DNA from: Propionibacteriaceae bacterium
GTDB lineage: Bacteria > Actinomycetota > Actinomycetes > Propionibacteriales > Propionibacteriaceae
Length of the DNA: 64,000 bases
Assembly: GCA_017306015.1 (NCBI GenBank)
Contig: JAFKJK010000026.1
Location: 54,685 to 118,684, forward strand
Direction: 5' to 3'
Shown here one piece after another: positions 19,212 through 27,731 of this stretch. The notes under the pieces were generated by a model, which did no database searches, was not told the origin of the DNA, and saw nothing but the letters and a program-made list of their open reading frames with translations. Both the position numbers and the translations under genes were made by a program. Every line of letters begins with the position of its first letter. Positions within the stretch are counted from its first letter, which is position 1.

Positions 19212-19343
19212 ATGCTGACTGTCCTCGACGTGACCACCTACGAGGTCGCCTCGACCGTCGTGTACGGCGTTGGCGCCTTCGCGATCCTCGCCGCGGGGCT
19301 GTTGTTCGTCCGCCACGTCGGGAAGTTCCGGCCGCACAGCTGA
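19212..19343 (+). CDS. 43-aa single-helix membrane peptide
   Basis: A small gene of 43 codons plus stop. Its middle is one hydrophobic segment (VVYGVGAFAILAAGLLFV) followed by a basic tail (RHVGKFRPHS), consistent with a single-pass membrane peptide with the tail inside. ATG 19212 has a well-placed promoter (TAGGGT box seven bases before), and its TGA shares a base with the nadD ATG (TGATG). It therefore appears to be the real first gene of the nadD operon. No function recognised. Confidence 0.65.
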   Translation: MLTVLDVTTYEVASTVVYGVGAFAILAAGLLFVRHVGKFRPHS

Positions 19344-19990
19344 TGAGCGAGACTCCGATCGCCTGGTCGTCCGGGGGGACCAGGCAGCTTCGCCTCGGTG
19401 TGATGGGCGGCACGTTCGACCCGATTCACCACGGCCACCTGGTGGCGGCGAGTGAGGTGCAGGCACGGTTCGCGCTGGACGAGGTGGTCTTCGTCCCCAC
19501 CGGCGAGCCGTGGCAGAAGGCGGACCGGCAGGTCTCGCAGGCGGAGGACCGCTACCTGATGACGACGATCGCGACCGCGTCCAACCCGCGGTTCTCGGTC
19601 AGCCGGGTCGACATCGAGCGTCCAGGCCCCACCTACACCGTGGACACGCTGAAGGACATCCGCGCCGTCCGGGGCCCCGAGCTGGAGCTGTACTTCATCA
19701 CCGGTGCGGACGCGCTGAGCAAGATTCTCACCTGGAAGGGGGTCGAGGAGTTGTTCGACCTCGCCCACTTCATCGGCGTGTCCCGGCCGGGGGTGGACCT
19801 CGGTGAAGCCGACATCGCGCACCTTCCCGAGGAATCGGTGACCCTGCTGGAGGTGCCGGCGCTGACGATCAGCTCCACGGCGTGCCGGCAGCGGGTGGCC
19901 GAGGGCCTGCCGATCTGGTACCTGGTGCCGGACGGCATCGTGCAGTACATCGCCAAACGCGGTCTTTACCGTAGTCAGGAGAAGTTGTGA
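19343..19990 (+). CDS. nadD: Nicotinate-nucleotide adenylyltransferase
   Basis: Makes nicotinate adenine dinucleotide from nicotinate mononucleotide and ATP, the step before NadE. 215 aa; nucleotidyltransferase motif GGTFDPIHHGHL (residues about 22-33), TYTVDTLKDI, and the C-terminal ISST (TISSTACRQRV). The N-terminus has about 18 extra residues before the first strand. The start is coupled to the 43-aa peptide, and the end overlaps rsfS in GTGA. The same nadD-rsfS order occurs in many actinobacteria. Confidence 0.95.
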   Translation: MSETPIAWSSGGTRQLRLGVMGGTFDPIHHGHLVAASEVQARFALDEVVFVPTGEPWQKADRQVSQAEDRYLMTTIATASNPRFSVSRVDIERPGPTYTVDTLKDIRAVRGPELELYFITGADALSKILTWKGVEELFDLAHFIGVSRPGVDLGEADIAHLPEESVTLLEVPALTISSTACRQRVAEGLPIWYLVPDGIVQYIAKRGLYRSQEKL

Positions 19991-20361
19991 CGGCATCGGA
20001 CGACGCGATCGAGCTGGCCGGGGTGGCCGCCCGGGCCGCGGTGGCGAAGAAGGCGCTGGACCCGGTGGCCTTCGATGTGTCCGAGCGGCTGGCGATCACC
20101 GACCTCTTCCTGATCATCACCGCCACCAACGAGCGCCAGGTGGGCGCGGTGGTGGACGGCGTCGAGGAGGCGCTGCTGAAGATCGGACGCAAGCCCGTCC
20201 GTCGCGAGGGCGACCGGGAGAACCGGTGGGTGCTGCTGGACTACCTGGACCTGGTGATCCACGTGCAGCACAGCGAGGAGCGGGCGCTGTACGCGCTGGA
20301 GCGGCTGTGGAAGGACTGCCCGCGGGTGGACCTCGGCGAGCTCGAGGCGCCGGCGGAGTGA
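19987..20361 (+). CDS. rsfS: Ribosome silencing factor RsfS
   Basis: 124-aa DUF143/Iojap family protein that binds L14 and blocks subunit joining under poor nutrition. Motifs: DVSERLAITDLFLIITATNERQ and the C-terminal WVLLDYLDLVIHVQ. It starts at GTG within the nadD stop and ends in GTGA with the next gene, so translation of the four genes is linked. Confidence 0.95.
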   Translation: MTASDDAIELAGVAARAAVAKKALDPVAFDVSERLAITDLFLIITATNERQVGAVVDGVEEALLKIGRKPVRREGDRENRWVLLDYLDLVIHVQHSEERALYALERLWKDCPRVDLGELEAPAE

Positions 20362-20966
20362 CTGCTGCGAAGGTGATCGTGCTGCGGCACGGCCTCACCG
20401 ACTGGAATCACTCCGGACGGTTCCAGGGCCAGGCCGACGTGCCACTGAACGCACTGGGGCTGGAGCAGGCCGAGGTGGCCGCTGCCGCGCTGGTCGGTGC
20501 GGGCATCACCCGGATCGTCAGCTCGGACCTGGACCGGGCCTCGACGACGGCGGTGATCATCGGGGGCCGGCTGGGTCTGCCCGTCGAGCTGGACGCCAGG
20601 CTGCAGGAGGTGAACGTCGGCACCTGGTCGGGCCTGACCGCAGAGCAGGTGGCGGCGTCCGACCCGGAGTTCTCCGCAGCGCTGGCCGAGGGCCGGGACT
20701 TCGCGCGGTCGCCGACGGGGGAGACCGCCACGCAGGCGGGAGCACGGATGGCCGAGGCGCTGCTCGACCACGCCGAGGGTGCGGAGGACGGTGAGGTGCT
20801 GCTGGCGGTCGGCCACGGACTGGCCAGCCGAATGGCTGCCCTGCTGCTGATGGGCCTGGACTACTCGCACGCGCGGCTGTTCGTGGGCCTCGGCAACTGC
20901 CACTGGCTGTCGCTGCGTCCCGGCGGCGCGTACTGGCGGCTGGTCAACTACAACGAGGGCGCCTGA
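20358..20966 (+). CDS. Histidine phosphatase family protein (phosphoglycerate mutase-like)
   Basis: 202 aa, with the phosphohistidine motif VLRHGLTDWN near the N-terminus, the Arg-containing SSDLDRASTTA, the Glu in VNVGTWSGLT, and the second His in AVGHGL. Members in this genomic position are phosphatases, often annotated as phosphoglycerate mutase; glucosyl-3-phosphoglycerate phosphatase is a known activity of related mycobacterial proteins. The specific substrate is not deducible. GTG start overlaps the rsfS stop. Confidence 0.88.
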   Translation: MTAAKVIVLRHGLTDWNHSGRFQGQADVPLNALGLEQAEVAAAALVGAGITRIVSSDLDRASTTAVIIGGRLGLPVELDARLQEVNVGTWSGLTAEQVAASDPEFSAALAEGRDFARSPTGETATQAGARMAEALLDHAEGAEDGEVLLAVGHGLASRMAALLLMGLDYSHARLFVGLGNCHWLSLRPGGAYWRLVNYNEGA

Positions 20967-21036
20967 GGGGCGCTCCCGGACAACCAAGCGACGGTGTCAA
21001 CCTTCCGAGCCAGGTCCGCGCCGATCTCGGCTGGAG

Positions 21037-21293
21037 GTGAGCTACCGCGTCGAGTTGCGGCCTGCGGCCGTCCGGGCGCTGCGCAAGGTGCACCCCGACG
21101 ACCGCGGTCGCATCCAGGGGGCCTCGCCCTGTTGGCTCAGGATCCGCGACCCTCCGGCTCCCGTGCCCTGCAGGGCCGGCCTGGCCTGTGGGTGCGCGTC
21201 GGCGACCACCGGATCAGCTACACCGTCGAGGACGACGTGCTGCTCGTGGTCGTCGTGACGCCCGGCCAGCGCAGGGACGCGTATCGCCGGTGA
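21037..21293 (+). pseudogene. RelE/ParE-family toxin, frameshifted
   Basis: From GTG 21037 the frame gives SYRVELRPAAVRALRKVHPD, a typical RelE start, to about 21122. The remainder (LALLAQDP..., then LWVRVGDHRISYTVEDD and RRDAYRR) is in the next frame. Adding one base near 21122-21125, in the G/C run, restores a normal toxin of about 85 aa. No intact antitoxin precedes it. The 70 bases upstream encode only a short stretch (VNLPSQVRADLGW then stop) that recalls the AbrB-type antitoxin at 28829. Probably an inactivated toxin-antitoxin remnant. Confidence 0.7.
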
Positions 21294-21299
21294 GCGGGG

Positions 21300-22574
21300 T
21301 CAGCTGAAGAGCGCCCTCGTGGACGCCACGACCTGGACGGTCAGCTTCGACTTCTTGGTGGTCTTCACCCGGATCCGGCCGTCGTCGCCCACCGGGACGC
21401 TGACCTGGACGGTGCCCGAGCCCTTCGGCAGCTTCACCTTGACCCGGCCGGACGCGTCGGCACCCCTGGCTCCGACATAGGCGTAGTTGCCGCGCTTCCC
21501 GCCGGTGATCGTCAGCGACACGGTCACCGTCTCCAGCCCGAACCTCGCCGCGGCCGGCAACGGTGCCGCCTTGCCGAGCACCTTCGGGTAGCGGTACTTG
21601 CCGGCTTTGAACGTGGCCTTGTCCACCTTCACCGGGGCCGGCAGGGGAGTGACCAGCGGGGACGCCGTCCATGCCAGCTTGGCCGTCCCGCCCTCCAGCG
21701 AGGTCTTCTGCGCAGCCGGATCGTCGGTCAGGAACCAGTACGTCCTCGGCCCGTAGTACAGGGAGAACGCCGCCGCCTGGGTCGCGTCCGGCGCTCCGGA
21801 CAGATTCCAGGGCACCACGTCCAGCTTCTTCGCCGCGATGAACGCCGCGAGGTTCACCGAGGTGTACTTCGCCTCGATCCCGTAGCCCGACGCCTTGAGC
21901 TTCTTCGCCAGCCGGACCCGGTCGTAGCTGAAGTTCGAGTGGTCGTACGCCAGCACGTAGGTCTTCGGCAGGTACGTCCGCAGCGTCGGCAGCATCGCGT
22001 CCCAGTTGTAGGTGAGGATCCGCGTCCGGCCGACCAAGCCGTTCGCGATGATCAGCTTCGCCGCGCGTCTGGCGTAGTCGCGCTGCGCTTTCGCGGACGC
22101 GCCGGAGTACTTCTTGAGGTCCAGCGTCAGCTGCAGGTTGGGGTAGGCGGCCAGCACCTGAGCCAGCTCCGTGAATGTCGCCAGCGGCACGGTGTACTCG
22201 CCCGTCCTGTGGTCGACACAGCGCACCTGCTGCAGCTGCTCCCAGGTGGCCTTGTGGATCTTCAGCGCCGGCGTGCAGTCGCTGCCGCCGGCATTGCCCG
22301 GCTTGAGGCTGTCGGAATGGCTCATCACAGCGACGTGGTCGGAGCTGAACTGGATGTCGGTCTCGATGCCGTCGTAGCCCGCCTCACCTGCTGCCCGATA
22401 CGCCTCCACCGAGTTCTCCGGCGCGTCCTTCCCGTCCCCGCGGTGGGCGAGCACGCGGTACGTCCGCTCGGAGCCGTCGCTCACCTCGGCCGAGGCGGAC
22501 GGAGCCGCGGACGCCAGCAGCGCGCCGGTCAGGGCGGCAGCCAGGCAGGTGGTCAGCAGCGTGCGGGCGGTCAT
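21300..22574 (-). CDS. Secreted glycerophosphodiester phosphodiesterase
   Basis: 424 aa. A signal peptide ends near ASAAPSASAE. The GDPD TIM barrel follows: HRGDGKDAPENSVEAY (catalytic His and Asn), GIETDIQFSSD (metal Glu/Asp) and VMSHSD (second His). It hydrolyses glycerophosphodiesters to glycerol 3-phosphate outside the cell. Residues from about 330 form a separate beta-rich domain (VKVDKATFKAGKYRYPK..., VTVSLTITGGKRG) of a kind often appended to secreted actinobacterial proteins. Convergent with the broken relE, and downstream of the DUF1501 operon on the same strand. Confidence 0.92.
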   Translation of the reverse strand: MTARTLLTTCLAAALTGALLASAAPSASAEVSDGSERTYRVLAHRGDGKDAPENSVEAYRAAGEAGYDGIETDIQFSSDHVAVMSHSDSLKPGNAGGSDCTPALKIHKATWEQLQQVRCVDHRTGEYTVPLATFTELAQVLAAYPNLQLTLDLKKYSGASAKAQRDYARRAAKLIIANGLVGRTRILTYNWDAMLPTLRTYLPKTYVLAYDHSNFSYDRVRLAKKLKASGYGIEAKYTSVNLAAFIAAKKLDVVPWNLSGAPDATQAAAFSLYYGPRTYWFLTDDPAAQKTSLEGGTAKLAWTASPLVTPLPAPVKVDKATFKAGKYRYPKVLGKAAPLPAAARFGLETVTVSLTITGGKRGNYAYVGARGADASGRVKVKLPKGSGTVQVSVPVGDDGRIRVKTTKKSKLTVQVVASTRALFS

Positions 22575-22666
22575 CGGCTTCCTCGGGTCGGGCTTTCACC
22601 CTACGACGGCTCCGGGGAGTTCGGTCCGACGAGCCCGGAGAACGATCGTCAACCTCACCGAGCGGT

Positions 22667-24091
22667 TCAGGCCACCCCGAGCGCCGGGCCGGGGGTGAAG
22701 CCCGGGAACACCTCGGCCAGCTTGTCATTCTTGAGCCGCTTGCTCACCACTTCCGAAAGCGCCTGCCGGTAGTCGGTGGTGATCGGCACGTCGCCGGAAT
22801 CGAGGTTCCCCCTGGCCAGCGTCGGCATCGTCCCGTAGATGTGACCGCCGTGGATCGAGCCACCCATGATGAACACGGCATTGCCGTGGCCGTGATCGGT
22901 GCCGCCGTCCCCGTTGCGCGCCACCCGGCGTCCGAACTCGCTCATCGTCAGCACGGTGACACTGTCCCAGCGGCTGCCGAGATCGGTGCGGAACGCCGCG
23001 ATCGACCTGGCCAGATCGGCGGCCATCGACGAGAAGGCGCCCTTGCTCTGGTACGGCGAGCCGGAGTTCTGGTGCAGGTCCCAGCCGTCGTAGTCGATGC
23101 AGGCCACCTCCATGCCCACGCCGGCCTTGGCCAGCCTGGCGATGTCCTTCAGACCGTTCCCGAACGTCGTGTCCGGGTACTTGGCGCCGTTGGCTGCGGC
23201 GTACTTCGTCTTGCGGAGGCTCGCCAGGCTGTTCACCGCCGAGATCGTGTCCTTCACCTGGGTCTCGATCATGCCGCCGGCACTGCCGTACAGCCTGGTC
23301 AGGTCGCTGATCAGGGCGTCCCTGCCGTTCCAGGTCGAGTACAGGTCGAAGCTGTCCAGGCTCGACATCGCCAGTGCCGAGTACGCCGTGGACGCCAGCG
23401 ACAGCACCACCCGGTTGCCCAGGGTGATCGCCCGGAACGTCCCGGACTCCGACGAGGAGGTGGCGATGTGCCGGCCCAGCCAGCCGGTGCGGACGTTGGC
23501 CGTCGCCGCCTGCTCGCACAGCACCTGGTCCTCGAAGTGGGAACGGGACACCTCGGGGTGTCCCGAGCCGAGGACGACAGCCAGCTGGCCGGCGTCCCAG
23601 ATCGGACCGAACGCGGAGAAGTTGGGGTTGAGGACGTAGTCGTCGGTGAGCCGCGTCCCACTCTTCACCGCCATGTCGCCGCGGGCGCTGTAGTAGTTGG
23701 AGTCGTTCACCGGGGCGACCGCGGACAGGCCGTCGAAGCCGCCGCGCAGGAACACGCAGACCAGCAGGTCCCGGCCGGCATCGGCGGCGAACGAGTACCG
23801 CGGCACGGCCGAGGCAGCCAGCAGCCCGCCCAGACCGATCAGGGTCCCGGTGAACAGCCCGCGCCGCGGCGTCCGCAGGCTGCCGAGCTGTTCGACCTGG
23901 TCGATGCCGCGGTTGGGACGCATCGTCGTGACCAGCTCGTTCGCCTGGGCGGGGGTGACGACGCGGACGCCGCCGTCCACCTTCGCCAGCAGCCGGTTGT
24001 GAGCGTCGTCGTGGTGATGCAACGGGACGACGAGGTCCTCGTGCAGCAGTGCCTCGCCTCTGCGGAGACTGCGATCGTCGGTCTTGGGCAC
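22667..24091 (-). CDS. DUF1501 protein, Tat-exported
   Basis: 474 aa from GTG 24091, with GAGAGGAA six bases upstream. After an N-region of about 60 residues comes a twin-arginine signal (RTPRRGLFTGTLIGLGG, cleavage near SFAAD). The mature part has LLVCVFLRGGFDGLSAVAP, VLTMSEFGRRVARNGDGGTDHGHGNA and IHGGHIYG, the hallmarks of DUF1501 (sulfatase-like fold). The family is nearly always paired with DUF1800, as here. The biochemical function is not established. Confidence 0.9.
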   Translation of the reverse strand: MPKTDDRSLRRGEALLHEDLVVPLHHHDDAHNRLLAKVDGGVRVVTPAQANELVTTMRPNRGIDQVEQLGSLRTPRRGLFTGTLIGLGGLLAASAVPRYSFAADAGRDLLVCVFLRGGFDGLSAVAPVNDSNYYSARGDMAVKSGTRLTDDYVLNPNFSAFGPIWDAGQLAVVLGSGHPEVSRSHFEDQVLCEQAATANVRTGWLGRHIATSSSESGTFRAITLGNRVVLSLASTAYSALAMSSLDSFDLYSTWNGRDALISDLTRLYGSAGGMIETQVKDTISAVNSLASLRKTKYAAANGAKYPDTTFGNGLKDIARLAKAGVGMEVACIDYDGWDLHQNSGSPYQSKGAFSSMAADLARSIAAFRTDLGSRWDSVTVLTMSEFGRRVARNGDGGTDHGHGNAVFIMGGSIHGGHIYGTMPTLARGNLDSGDVPITTDYRQALSEVVSKRLKNDKLAEVFPGFTPGPALGVA

Positions 24092-24102
24092 GGTCGTTCC
24101 TC

Positions 24103-25698
24103 TCAGCGGAGCCCGAAGTAGGGGGAGCAGAACACGAGGTGGACGGCGACCGGCAGCCGGTCCTTGATCTGCTTCTTGGTCAGGACGTGGCCGGGCGAGC
24201 CGAACTTGGCGACGAGGACGGCCAGGTCGGCGGCCGTCCACGAGTAGCCGGTGAGCTTGTACGCCGTCCGGGCGGCGGCCGTCTGGGCGGTCATGCCGGG
24301 CTTGATGCCCAGTGCGGCGGCCCAGGATTTCACTGGCACCTCCTTGTCACCCCAGAACACCCGGGCGAAGGCGGTGTCGAAGTTGGCCAGCATGGCCTGC
24401 GTGGACGTCCAGACCTTCGCCTGGTCGGGGTAGCCGTTGACGGTGTCCCACATACGTGGCTGGTGGCCGCAGGTGTAGAGCAGCCACTGGACGGTTCCGG
24501 TGATCGCCCACAGGTCCTTGCCCTGGGTGCTCCTCGGCTTGATCGCCGAGGGCTTCTGCTGCTTGATCATCGTCGCCATCAGCTCCTGTGGACGCCGCCA
24601 CTTGGCGCCGACAGAGCTCTTGAACTCCGCGCTCCTGAGCAAGGCCCGCAGCACCGCTCGCAGCGAGGTGTCGTTCTTCAGGTACACCTGGGCGAGGGCG
24701 TCGACCAGGGCGTCGCTGGGCGTGTCGGAGACGAAGCGGACGGCCAGCCGCCGGCACACTTTCCGGGCGGTGGCCGGGTGGTGGGCGAGGTACCACAGGT
24801 ACCTGTTGAAGGCGTCCGGGCCGGCGTCCCGGGTCGCGTTGGCGTGGGTGAAGCCCATGATCCTCACCGGGCCGACGTAGTGGTCCCACGCGTTGTAGCG
24901 GTACTTGTAGGTCTTCCAGTCCAGGCCGTGGCCGGTCAGCAGCAGCGCCGAGTTGCGGACGTCGTCCTCGGTGTAGTTGCCGCTGCCGACGGTGTGCAGC
25001 TCGAGGAGTTCCCGGCCGAGGTTCTCGTTGGGGTTGTCGGCCGAGTTCAGCTGGTTGTCCAGGTAGATCAGCATGCCGGGGTGGTGCATGGCGGCCTTGA
25101 GCATGTCGGAGAACTTGCCGAGGGCGTACTTCCGCAGGACGGCTGCGTCGTACCAGCCGGCGAAGGAGCCGGCCTTGCCGTCCGCTCCGACGTAGAGGTG
25201 GTCGCCCATGGTGTCGACCATCGACTCGTAGAGGTAGCGCTTGGTGTAGATCTGCCGGATCGTCCGCGAGATGCTCAGCGCCTTGCCGGCGCGCCAGGAC
25301 TCGCCGTGACTCTCCTTGTCGACCGTCCTGGTGGTCTTGCCGGCCCAACTGAGGTGCTTCTTGACGAGCTTGTCCGCGCGGGAGTCGTCGATCCGGGACG
25401 GGTAGAGCTGGCGCTCGATCCAGGCGTTGTAGCCCTGCTTCGTGATCTCGTTCGCGATGCCGTTGGTGGGTGCAGGGCAGACCCGGCGGGCCAGGTGCCA
25501 GGCCAGGGACGACTGCAGGTTGAGGTTGTTGGACAGTGTCGAGGTGACCGCAGGCAGCGCGGACGGGACGGACGCCAGCGCCGGCGCGGCGCTGGCGAGA
25601 CCGGCGAGGGCGAGGCCGCCACCGACGCCGAGACCGATCAGGTCCCGACGGGGATGGAGCTCTGGGAGGTACTGCTCGGTGTGGTCGATGCTCGCCAT
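24103..25698 (-). CDS. DUF1800 protein, Tat-exported
   Basis: 531 aa, first gene of a two-gene operon with DUF1501 (11 bases between). The N-terminus has a twin-arginine signal (HPRRDLIGLGVGGGLALAG, cleavage near PALASV). Characteristic segments: HHPGMLIYLDNQLN, NENLGRELLELHTVG and YTEDDVRNSALLLTGHGLD. Both partners leave folded through the Tat system, suggesting an exported complex perhaps carrying a cofactor or metal. Function unknown. Confidence 0.9.
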   Translation of the reverse strand: MASIDHTEQYLPELHPRRDLIGLGVGGGLALAGLASAAPALASVPSALPAVTSTLSNNLNLQSSLAWHLARRVCPAPTNGIANEITKQGYNAWIERQLYPSRIDDSRADKLVKKHLSWAGKTTRTVDKESHGESWRAGKALSISRTIRQIYTKRYLYESMVDTMGDHLYVGADGKAGSFAGWYDAAVLRKYALGKFSDMLKAAMHHPGMLIYLDNQLNSADNPNENLGRELLELHTVGSGNYTEDDVRNSALLLTGHGLDWKTYKYRYNAWDHYVGPVRIMGFTHANATRDAGPDAFNRYLWYLAHHPATARKVCRRLAVRFVSDTPSDALVDALAQVYLKNDTSLRAVLRALLRSAEFKSSVGAKWRRPQELMATMIKQQKPSAIKPRSTQGKDLWAITGTVQWLLYTCGHQPRMWDTVNGYPDQAKVWTSTQAMLANFDTAFARVFWGDKEVPVKSWAAALGIKPGMTAQTAAARTAYKLTGYSWTAADLAVLVAKFGSPGHVLTKKQIKDRLPVAVHLVFCSPYFGLR

Positions 25699-25732
25699 CG
25701 GTGCCGCCTCGGGGGAGTGAACAGGTGCGGCT

Positions 25733-25761
25733 ACCTTAACGCTTCCTGAGAGTCGGGTAAA
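25733..25761 (-). promoter_or_regulatory. Promoter of the DUF1800-DUF1501 operon
   Basis: On the minus strand TTTACC (25761-25756) and TAAGGT (25738-25733) are 17 bases apart, giving a start near 25726 and a short leader with a GAGGCGG site before ATG 25698. Confidence 0.65.
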
Positions 25762-25795
25762 CGGGTTTGGGTGCCGGGAACTCAGCGCTGGGAAC

Positions 25796-27169
25796 TCACT
25801 GGTTGAAGCGGACGCTGATCGAGCCGTCCGAGAGGATCGCCCGGACGGTGGAGATCGCGGCGGTGCCCCAGTAGCGCCTGCCGTTGGTCGCGGTGATGTC
25901 GACCCGGAGCTTCACCTTCGGTTTGCCGGTCACCACGCGCGCACTGTCCGGGTCGACCTTCGGCGTGAACGTCTTCGCCGCGTTCGTGCCGCTGGTGACC
26001 CGCCAGCGGATCGTCTTCGCCTTGATGGTCTTGCCGGTGGTTCGTTCGACGAGATTGATGCCGAAGCCGCAGTTGTCCGACGGCATGGCCTTGTTCTGCT
26101 TGAGGCAGTCGCTCAAGCGCTTCTGGGCTGCCGCGTGGACGGCCGCCACGCCGGAGTCACTGAGCGTGGCCGTGACCTTGAGGGAGCCCGTCTCGCTCGG
26201 AGAGTTGACGACGAAGGTCCCTCCCGAGATCCGGTAGCGAGCGTCGTCGGTGCCGGCCCGATAGCTGCCGGGGAACAGGGTGACGGTGTCGCCGAGGGTC
26301 ACCGCTGCACCGTTGATCGTGGCGATCGCGGGGAATCGGTCCACCGTGATCTCGGCGGCCACCTGGGTGAGCTTCCAGCCGGAGGGGGTGTCCACCACGC
26401 TGAAGACCTCGTCGATGTCGTTCGGCCCGATGCTGTAGTGCGCGCTGACGGATGCCGATCCCGGCGCCGTCGAGGGTTCCACTTCGATGCCTGTGATCGG
26501 CGCGTCCGCGTTGCCGGCGGCGAGGACCTCGTCGGTGAGCAGGGCGTCGTCCGGAGGCTGGTTGACGGCATAGCTGAGGGCGGCGTCCGCGTCCCCGGCA
26601 GCGAGCGAATCCAGATAGCCCCGGACGGCGTCCGCCGCGGTCGCCGCGGCGGTGGTGGTGGCGCCGCCAGGAGTGGCTGAGTTGCCTGGCCTCCCCGGCA
26701 CGGCCGTCGGCGTAGTCGGCTGCCCCAGGAGCAGGCTGCCGACGACCAGCAGCAGGCACAGGCCGAGGACGCTGAGCAGGATGACCAGTCCGGTGCGCCG
26801 AGGCTTGGCCGGCGGCGCAGGGTACGGGGAGGCCGGGCTGCCCGGCTGCCCGGTCGGGTAGCCCGGCTGCTGTGGGTTGTAGGGCTGTCCGGGCATCGGG
26901 CCCGGCTGTTGGTGCGCGGAGTACGCCTGACCGGACGGGTAGGGCGGTACCTGGTTGGGCCAGGCCGTGTCCGGCGCCGGCCAGGTGCCGGGCTGCGGGT
27001 AGTTGCCCGGCGGGAAGGTGCCGGGTGGGGGATAGTCGCCACCCCACGATGGGGGCGGCTGGACGGGCGGAAGTGGCTGCGTCGGCAGCGGCAGGGTGGG
27101 CTCCGGTCGGGTGCCGTCGGGACGCTCCCAGAAGGCGTCGCCGCCGGTCGGGGGATTGTTCTCAGTCAC
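25796..27169 (-). CDS. Proline-rich single-pass membrane protein
   Basis: 457 aa starting at GTG 27169 with GGGAG four bases upstream. Residues 1-120 are rich in Pro, Gly, Gln and Tyr (a disordered cytoplasmic domain), followed by one helix (LVILLSVLGLCLLLVVGSLLL). The outer part has a domain resembling NTF2/DUF4878-type folds (AVRGYLDSLAAGDADAALSYA), then a beta-rich region with two cysteines. The architecture resembles membrane-anchored actinobacterial envelope proteins, but I recognise no specific family. Confidence 0.7.
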   Translation of the reverse strand: MTENNPPTGGDAFWERPDGTRPEPTLPLPTQPLPPVQPPPSWGGDYPPPGTFPPGNYPQPGTWPAPDTAWPNQVPPYPSGQAYSAHQQPGPMPGQPYNPQQPGYPTGQPGSPASPYPAPPAKPRRTGLVILLSVLGLCLLLVVGSLLLGQPTTPTAVPGRPGNSATPGGATTTAAATAADAVRGYLDSLAAGDADAALSYAVNQPPDDALLTDEVLAAGNADAPITGIEVEPSTAPGSASVSAHYSIGPNDIDEVFSVVDTPSGWKLTQVAAEITVDRFPAIATINGAAVTLGDTVTLFPGSYRAGTDDARYRISGGTFVVNSPSETGSLKVTATLSDSGVAAVHAAAQKRLSDCLKQNKAMPSDNCGFGINLVERTTGKTIKAKTIRWRVTSGTNAAKTFTPKVDPDSARVVTGKPKVKLRVDITATNGRRYWGTAAISTVRAILSDGSISVRFNQ

Positions 27170-27286
27170 GGCACTCCCACGGGTACAGGGGCCGATGGGC
27201 CGCCCCCGGCCGGCTCGCACGCCCGTCCGCGTGCGTCCGGGAGCCATGCTAGTGGTGGCACGCGTCCCCGGCGACGGAGCCGACGA

Positions 27287-27565
27287 TCAGGCGGCCACGT
27301 AGCGTCCCTGGCGCTGGGCGCGCTCCCTGGCCTTGGCTGCCTCCGCCTCGCGGTTCTTGGGCGGGGCGGTGGTGACGAGATCGTCCAGCAGGTGCTGGGT
27401 GGCGTGGGCCACCGCCGCAACCGCGCGATCGAACGCCTCCTGGTTGGCCTGGGACGGCTTCGTGGTTCCCGCGATCTTGCGGACGTACTGCAGCGCTGCG
27501 GCCTGCACCTCGTCGGAGGTCGCGGCCGGCTCGAAGTTGTGGAGTGTGTGGATGTTGCGGCACAT
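27287..27565 (-). CDS. DUF2277 protein
   Basis: 92 aa, begins MCRNIHTLHNFEPAATSDEV and continues AAALQYVRKIAGTTKPSQAN, the DUF2277 signature found across actinobacteria. Small, soluble, function unknown. Monocistronic. Confidence 0.9.
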   Translation of the reverse strand: MCRNIHTLHNFEPAATSDEVQAAALQYVRKIAGTTKPSQANQEAFDRAVAAVAHATQHLLDDLVTTAPPKNREAEAAKARERAQRQGRYVAA

Positions 27566-27731
27566 GCGCTTGACGATACGTGGCGGAGTCGCGTCGCGTC
27601 CGGCCGATTCGGTAGTGCTACTCCCTCGGTCGGCGGGGGCAGCCCACCGTCGCCGGGTTCGGTCGGCGGGCGCAGTGGGTACGGGTGATCGGCAGTTGAG
27701 AGCGCAGTGATCCGACCTCGAGGAGGCTTCG

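Noticed and set aside
21037..21293. Programmed frameshift in relE
   Set aside because: No slippery heptamer with a following structure is visible; a simple one-base loss in a G/C run explains it.
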